This document shows positions 11,637 to 12,754 of a stretch of 12,754 nucleotides of DNA, in pieces. The position numbers were made by a program, and so were the translations under genes. The first letter of the stretch is position 1. Every line of letters begins with the position of its first letter. Source of the stretch: Candidatus Doudnabacteria bacterium (GTDB taxonomy: Bacteria > Patescibacteriota > Doudnabacteria > UBA920); contig CAIWKW010000223.1 of the NCBI GenBank assembly GCA_903913365.1, positions 1 through 12,754 on the forward strand. The letters run 5' to 3'. The notes below the pieces were generated by a model. It had not been told where the DNA came from. It worked only from the letters and a program-made list of their open reading frames with translations, and searched no databases.

Positions 11637-12662
11637 TTATTCTGTAACCCCTATCATAATTGCCTCTTCCACCAGCCGATTGCTATAACCAAACTCGTTA
11701 TCGTACCAAGCCACTACTTTTACAAAGTTGCCGTCCACCACTTGGGTTAAGGCCAAATCCACAATTGCCGATGCCGGATTGCCGACTATATCGGTCAGTA
11801 CCAGCTGTTCATTGCTCACTTCCAAAATGCCTTTGTACTTCGGCAATTCAGCTGCTTCAATAAAAGCCTGATTCACTTCTTCTTTAGTTACGTTCTTTGC
11901 CAAAAGCAGGGTAAAATCCGACAGTGATCCAACAGGCGTAGGTACGCGAAACGACACGCCGTCAAACTTTCCTTTCAGCTCCGGAATGGCTTGGGTTGCG
12001 GAAATGGCGGCGCCGGTTGTGGTGGGGATTATATTTACCGCAGCAGCGCGGGCTCTCCGCAAATCGTTCATTTTTCCTCCGGGAGGAGGACCATCCACCA
12101 AATTTTGCTCGGCTGTATAGCTGTGGATAGTGGACATAAAGGCTTTTTGTACGCCGAATTTTTCCTGTAATACCGAAAGCACCGGAGCAATGCAGTTGGT
12201 TGTGCAGGAGGCGTTGCTGATTATGGGCTGGTTTTTGTAAGTGTCCTGGTTAACACCAAGAACAATAGTAGGTGTAATTCCTTCATCTTTTGCCGGCGCG
12301 CTAATAATTACTTTTCTTGCTCCGGCTTTAATGTGCGCCGAAGCTTTCTCGCTGTCCGTAAATCTGCCTGTGGATTCAATAACTACGTCCACGCCCAGTT
12401 TTCCCCACGGCAAAGCAGCGGGATCTTTTTCCGCGAATACCGGATACTTTTTTCCGTCTACGATTATATTAGTCTCGTCCGATTCCACTTTGCTGTGGTA
12501 CCTGCCGTAGTTGCTGTCGTACTTCATTAAGTGCGCAAGTACGGCCGGACTGGTTAAATCGTTAATGCCCACCACTTCCAGTTCCGGTTTTTCCAAAGCG
12601 AGCTTAAAAGCCTGCCGGCCAATTCTGCCAAAACCGTTGATTCCAAGTTTGATAGTTTTCAT
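11637..12662 (-). CDS. gap: Type I glyceraldehyde-3-phosphate dehydrogenase
   Basis: The enzyme oxidises and phosphorylates glyceraldehyde-3-phosphate to 1,3-bisphosphoglycerate with NAD. It has 341 residues, the normal length. Seen: the Rossmann loop GINGFGRIGR (7-16), D35 in GINDLTSP, which favours NAD over NADP, ESTGRF (96-101), catalytic C153 in SNASCTTNC, H180 in STIHSYTAEQ, RRARAAAVNIIPTTTGAA, the substrate-binding FRVPTPVGSLSD, and WYDNEFGYSNRL at the C-terminus. A short Pro/Gly-rich stretch (VDGPPPGGKMND, about 189-200) sits in the S-loop before the RRARAAA motif. The start at 12662 (MKTIKLGINGFG) is standard; no Shine-Dalgarno sequence or clear promoter is visible in the AT-rich 92 bases upstream. 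It is the first gene of the glycolytic run in this window. Confidence 0.98.
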   Translation of the reverse strand: MKTIKLGINGFGRIGRQAFKLALEKPELEVVGINDLTSPAVLAHLMKYDSNYGRYHSKVESDETNIIVDGKKYPVFAEKDPAALPWGKLGVDVVIESTGRFTDSEKASAHIKAGARKVIISAPAKDEGITPTIVLGVNQDTYKNQPIISNASCTTNCIAPVLSVLQEKFGVQKAFMSTIHSYTAEQNLVDGPPPGGKMNDLRRARAAAVNIIPTTTGAAISATQAIPELKGKFDGVSFRVPTPVGSLSDFTLLLAKNVTKEEVNQAFIEAAELPKYKGILEVSNEQLVLTDIVGNPASAIVDLALTQVVDGNFVKVVAWYDNEFGYSNRLVEEAIMIGVTE

Positions 12663-12714
12663 AGTTTGTATATATTTTTAATTTTAATTATTTACTGTAG
12701 TTAATATTTAAATT

Positions 12715-12750
12715 TCTAATTGTACTAATTAACCTAATTAGGTTAATTAG
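12715..12750. repeat. TAATTAACCTAATTA-family element ending in a 26-base perfect palindrome
   Basis: Bases 12725-12750 are a perfect palindrome (half-site CTAATTAACCTAA). Bases 12715-12740 match the recJ-rnhA element at 4208-4233 with only two differences. It lies upstream of gap and may continue past the window edge. Confidence 0.75.
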
Positions 12751-12754
12751 AATA

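Noticed and set aside
4327..12662. Recoded UGA (Gly) as in Gracilibacteria/Absconditabacteria
   Set aside because: All core genes read through at full length without internal TGA, and one gene ends in TGA, so the standard bacterial code fits.

Overview
The window looks like a chromosomal piece of a small-genome, AT-rich bacterium, most likely a member of the Candidate Phyla Radiation (Patescibacteria, Parcubacteria-like). This is inferred from the gene set: a lower-glycolysis cluster, a PEGA-domain membrane-anchored protein, a lone mreB, RecJ and a short RNase H. Ribosome binding sites are largely missing, and short AT-rich repeats sit in nearly every intergenic gap. UGA behaves as a stop codon (one gene ends in TGA), so the recoded Gracilibacteria/Absconditabacteria groups are unlikely. 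No rRNA, tRNA or other direct phylogenetic marker is present.

Layout. Bases 80-1000 (minus strand) hold two small unknown membrane proteins behind a strong sigma70-type promoter. Bases 1177-2184 (minus) are mreB, read away from a PEGA-domain protein (2348-3652, plus); their predicted promoters overlap at the -35 boxes. The PEGA gene converges on an RNase HI gene (3746-4153, minus) across a long perfect inverted repeat that carries two perfect DnaA-box sequences. From 4327 to 12662 everything is on the minus strand. In transcription order it reads gap, a GxxExxY nuclease-like gene, pgk, a REP-associated Y1 transposase, eno, gpmI, recJ, rnhA.

Function. gap, pgk, gpmI and eno are the four consecutive enzymes from glyceraldehyde-3-phosphate to phosphoenolpyruvate, so this is a lower-glycolysis locus. 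Two small selfish-looking cassettes interrupt it. Between gap and pgk, 17-bp inverted repeats flank a PD-(D/E)XK-type GxxExxY gene, and one repeat supplies its start codon. Between pgk and eno, a REP-associated tyrosine transposase lies between two GTAG-headed hairpins, and a third copy of the same hairpin sits in frame inside its own coding sequence. A second GTAG-headed hairpin family forms a cluster upstream of recJ.

The non-coding DNA is unusually structured. There are heptamer arrays built on AAGTNNN at two gene ends and twice inside recJ, nonamer arrays built on TGACAAAAW around mreB and gpmI, and a dispersed palindromic TAATTAACCTAATTA family at three intergenic sites. No intergenic gap exceeds about 200 bases. 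I see no CRISPR array, no tRNA and no complete replication origin.
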